From Rhodoligotrophos appendicifer (lineage in GTDB: Bacteria > Pseudomonadota > Alphaproteobacteria > Rhizobiales > Im1), in the NCBI RefSeq assembly GCF_007474605.1, contig NZ_VHKL01000011.1:167438-231437 (forward strand): DNA of 64,000 bases, given 5' to 3'. The translations under genes and the position numbers were made by a program. The notes under the pieces are model-generated. The model had not been told where the DNA came from and searched no databases. It saw only the letters and a list, made by a program, of their open reading frames with translations. Shown piece by piece: positions 63,424 to 64,000 of this stretch (position 1 is its first letter; each line of letters begins with the position of its first letter).

Positions 63424-63671
63424 ACTTTTAACTCGTCCGGCTGATCGGCCCCTCGCTTCAGCCGCAGCTCTTGCTCGAGAGCAATTTCCTGGCAAGCTCT
63501 ACGCCAATGCTTCTCGTGCGCATCATCGGGCCAGCCTTCGCTGACCCAGATTTGATAGGCACGATCGCGGACGCGCTCCTCCCAGTCTTGCGGCCGCTCA
63601 CAACTGAGTTCTGTGGCCTGGGAGCTCCTGAGGTTAACCCAAGCGGTGATATCTCCAAGCGGCTTGTTCAC
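63333..63671 (-). CDS. DUF2934 domain protein
   Basis: The 112-residue protein (GTG start) has the DUF2934 core RVRDRAYQIWVSEGWPDD, then a KHWRRACQEI helix, at about residues 33-65. The rest is charged and poorly ordered. DUF2934 proteins are frequent in rhizobia and often flank DNA-ligase D and stress genes; function unknown. It overlaps the upstream gene by 38 bp and the convergent small gene by 91 bp, so the true C-terminus could be shorter. Confidence 0.6.
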   Translation of the reverse strand: MNKPLGDITAWVNLRSSQATELSCERPQDWEERVRDRAYQIWVSEGWPDDAHEKHWRRACQEIALEQELRLKRGADQPDELKVQEESSSRRSVCIPRTVHVRAMLKSRSFRA

Positions 63672-63894
63672 TGTCGTATTCCAGCCATTTCGTAGGTGTC
63701 TCTAGAGGCACGATATTGCCACTCTCATTCTCGAGGAATACGTCCACGGGACAGCCCTGCTGCTTGGCATTCCTCGACCATTCCAGCGCCCGAGTGATCG
63801 CATCGACCTGGGTCACGAACTCGTCATAGCTCTTTCCGTCAATGCCGATCTTCCAGATATCTCCGTGGCGATGGACCACAATGCGCCTGTTCAT
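63634..63894 (-). CDS. Small protein, DUF2188-like
   Basis: The 86-residue product starts at ATG 63894 after AAGGAA. The first ~60 residues (RRIVVHRHGDIWKIGIDG, ITRALEWSRNAKQQGCPVDVFLENESG) follow the DUF2188-type pattern of a beta-strand, W.I/W.V turn and a helix with A-R-A..A. The function is unknown. It lies upstream of the DUF2934 gene on the same strand. Confidence 0.6.
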   Translation of the reverse strand: MNRRIVVHRHGDIWKIGIDGKSYDEFVTQVDAITRALEWSRNAKQQGCPVDVFLENESGNIVPLETPTKWLEYDSEQAAWRYHRLG

Positions 63895-64000
63895 TTCCTT
63901 GCCGCCCCGGCCAATACTCCTATTTTATAGGTAGCGAGGGATCATTGAAATTTACAAGATGACGAACCATTGATTTAAGAAATGTCCGGAACCGTACGGT

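Overview
The window is 64 kb of GC-rich bacterial DNA that looks alphaproteobacterial, probably Hyphomicrobiales (rhizobia and relatives). This is inferred from the style of the ABC and TRAP transporters, many GTG and TTG starts, a LigD-type DNA-ligase remnant, and small DUF2934/DUF2188-like proteins at the right end. No rRNA, tRNA, CRISPR array or intact insertion sequence was seen.

From 1 to about 53.7 kb the DNA is a dense catabolic island built from modules that each pair a transporter with regulators and enzymes. (1) 1-8.5 kb, plus strand: the end of a branched-chain-type (Liv) ABC transporter, an Old-Yellow-Enzyme-like oxidoreductase, an M20 peptidase, NIPSNAP-like/dimeric-barrel proteins, a Liv-type binding protein, an SDR and an MFS carrier. 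(2) 8.5-25 kb, mostly minus: HyuA/HyuB hydantoinase-oxoprolinase subunits, an amidase, a PuuE-like polysaccharide deacetylase, an Asp/Glu/hydantoin racemase-like protein, RidA, a 2-hydroxyacid dehydrogenase, a PotABCD-type transporter, and GntR and LysR regulators. This fits breakdown of a cyclic imide, hydantoin or other cyclic amide. (3) 25.4-37.9 kb, plus: a LysR regulator, an aldehyde dehydrogenase, a luciferase-like oxidoreductase, NIPSNAP, a close homologue of mycobacterial F420-dependent glucose-6-phosphate dehydrogenase, CofC/FbiD, a fused FO synthase (FbiC), and a second PotABCD-type transporter. (4) 37.9-53.7 kb: two acyl-CoA dehydrogenases, a second OYE, an IclR regulator, and a minus-strand operon of acyl-CoA synthetase, TRAP transporter, enoyl-CoA hydratase, 3-hydroxyacyl-CoA dehydrogenase, thiolase and aldo/keto reductase. 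It ends with an SCP2-thiolase-like/DUF35 pair. Together these give CoA activation, beta-oxidation and possibly retro-aldol cleavage.

From 53.7 kb to the end gene density and GC fall. This part holds a glycosyltransferase/sulfotransferase pair, a NarX/NarL-type two-component system, a methyltransferase, a MaoC dehydratase broken by one in-frame TAG, a frameshifted C-terminal DNA-ligase fragment, small conserved proteins, and two stretches (53.7-55.5 and 60.05-61.5 kb) with no convincing gene. It reads as a horizontally acquired, decaying flank.

The most notable system is the F420 module at 26.5-37.9 kb: cofactor-biosynthesis genes sit beside an F420-reducing dehydrogenase that keeps the active-site and phosphate-binding residues of the mycobacterial enzyme, next to oxidoreductases and a dedicated uptake system in a proteobacterial background.
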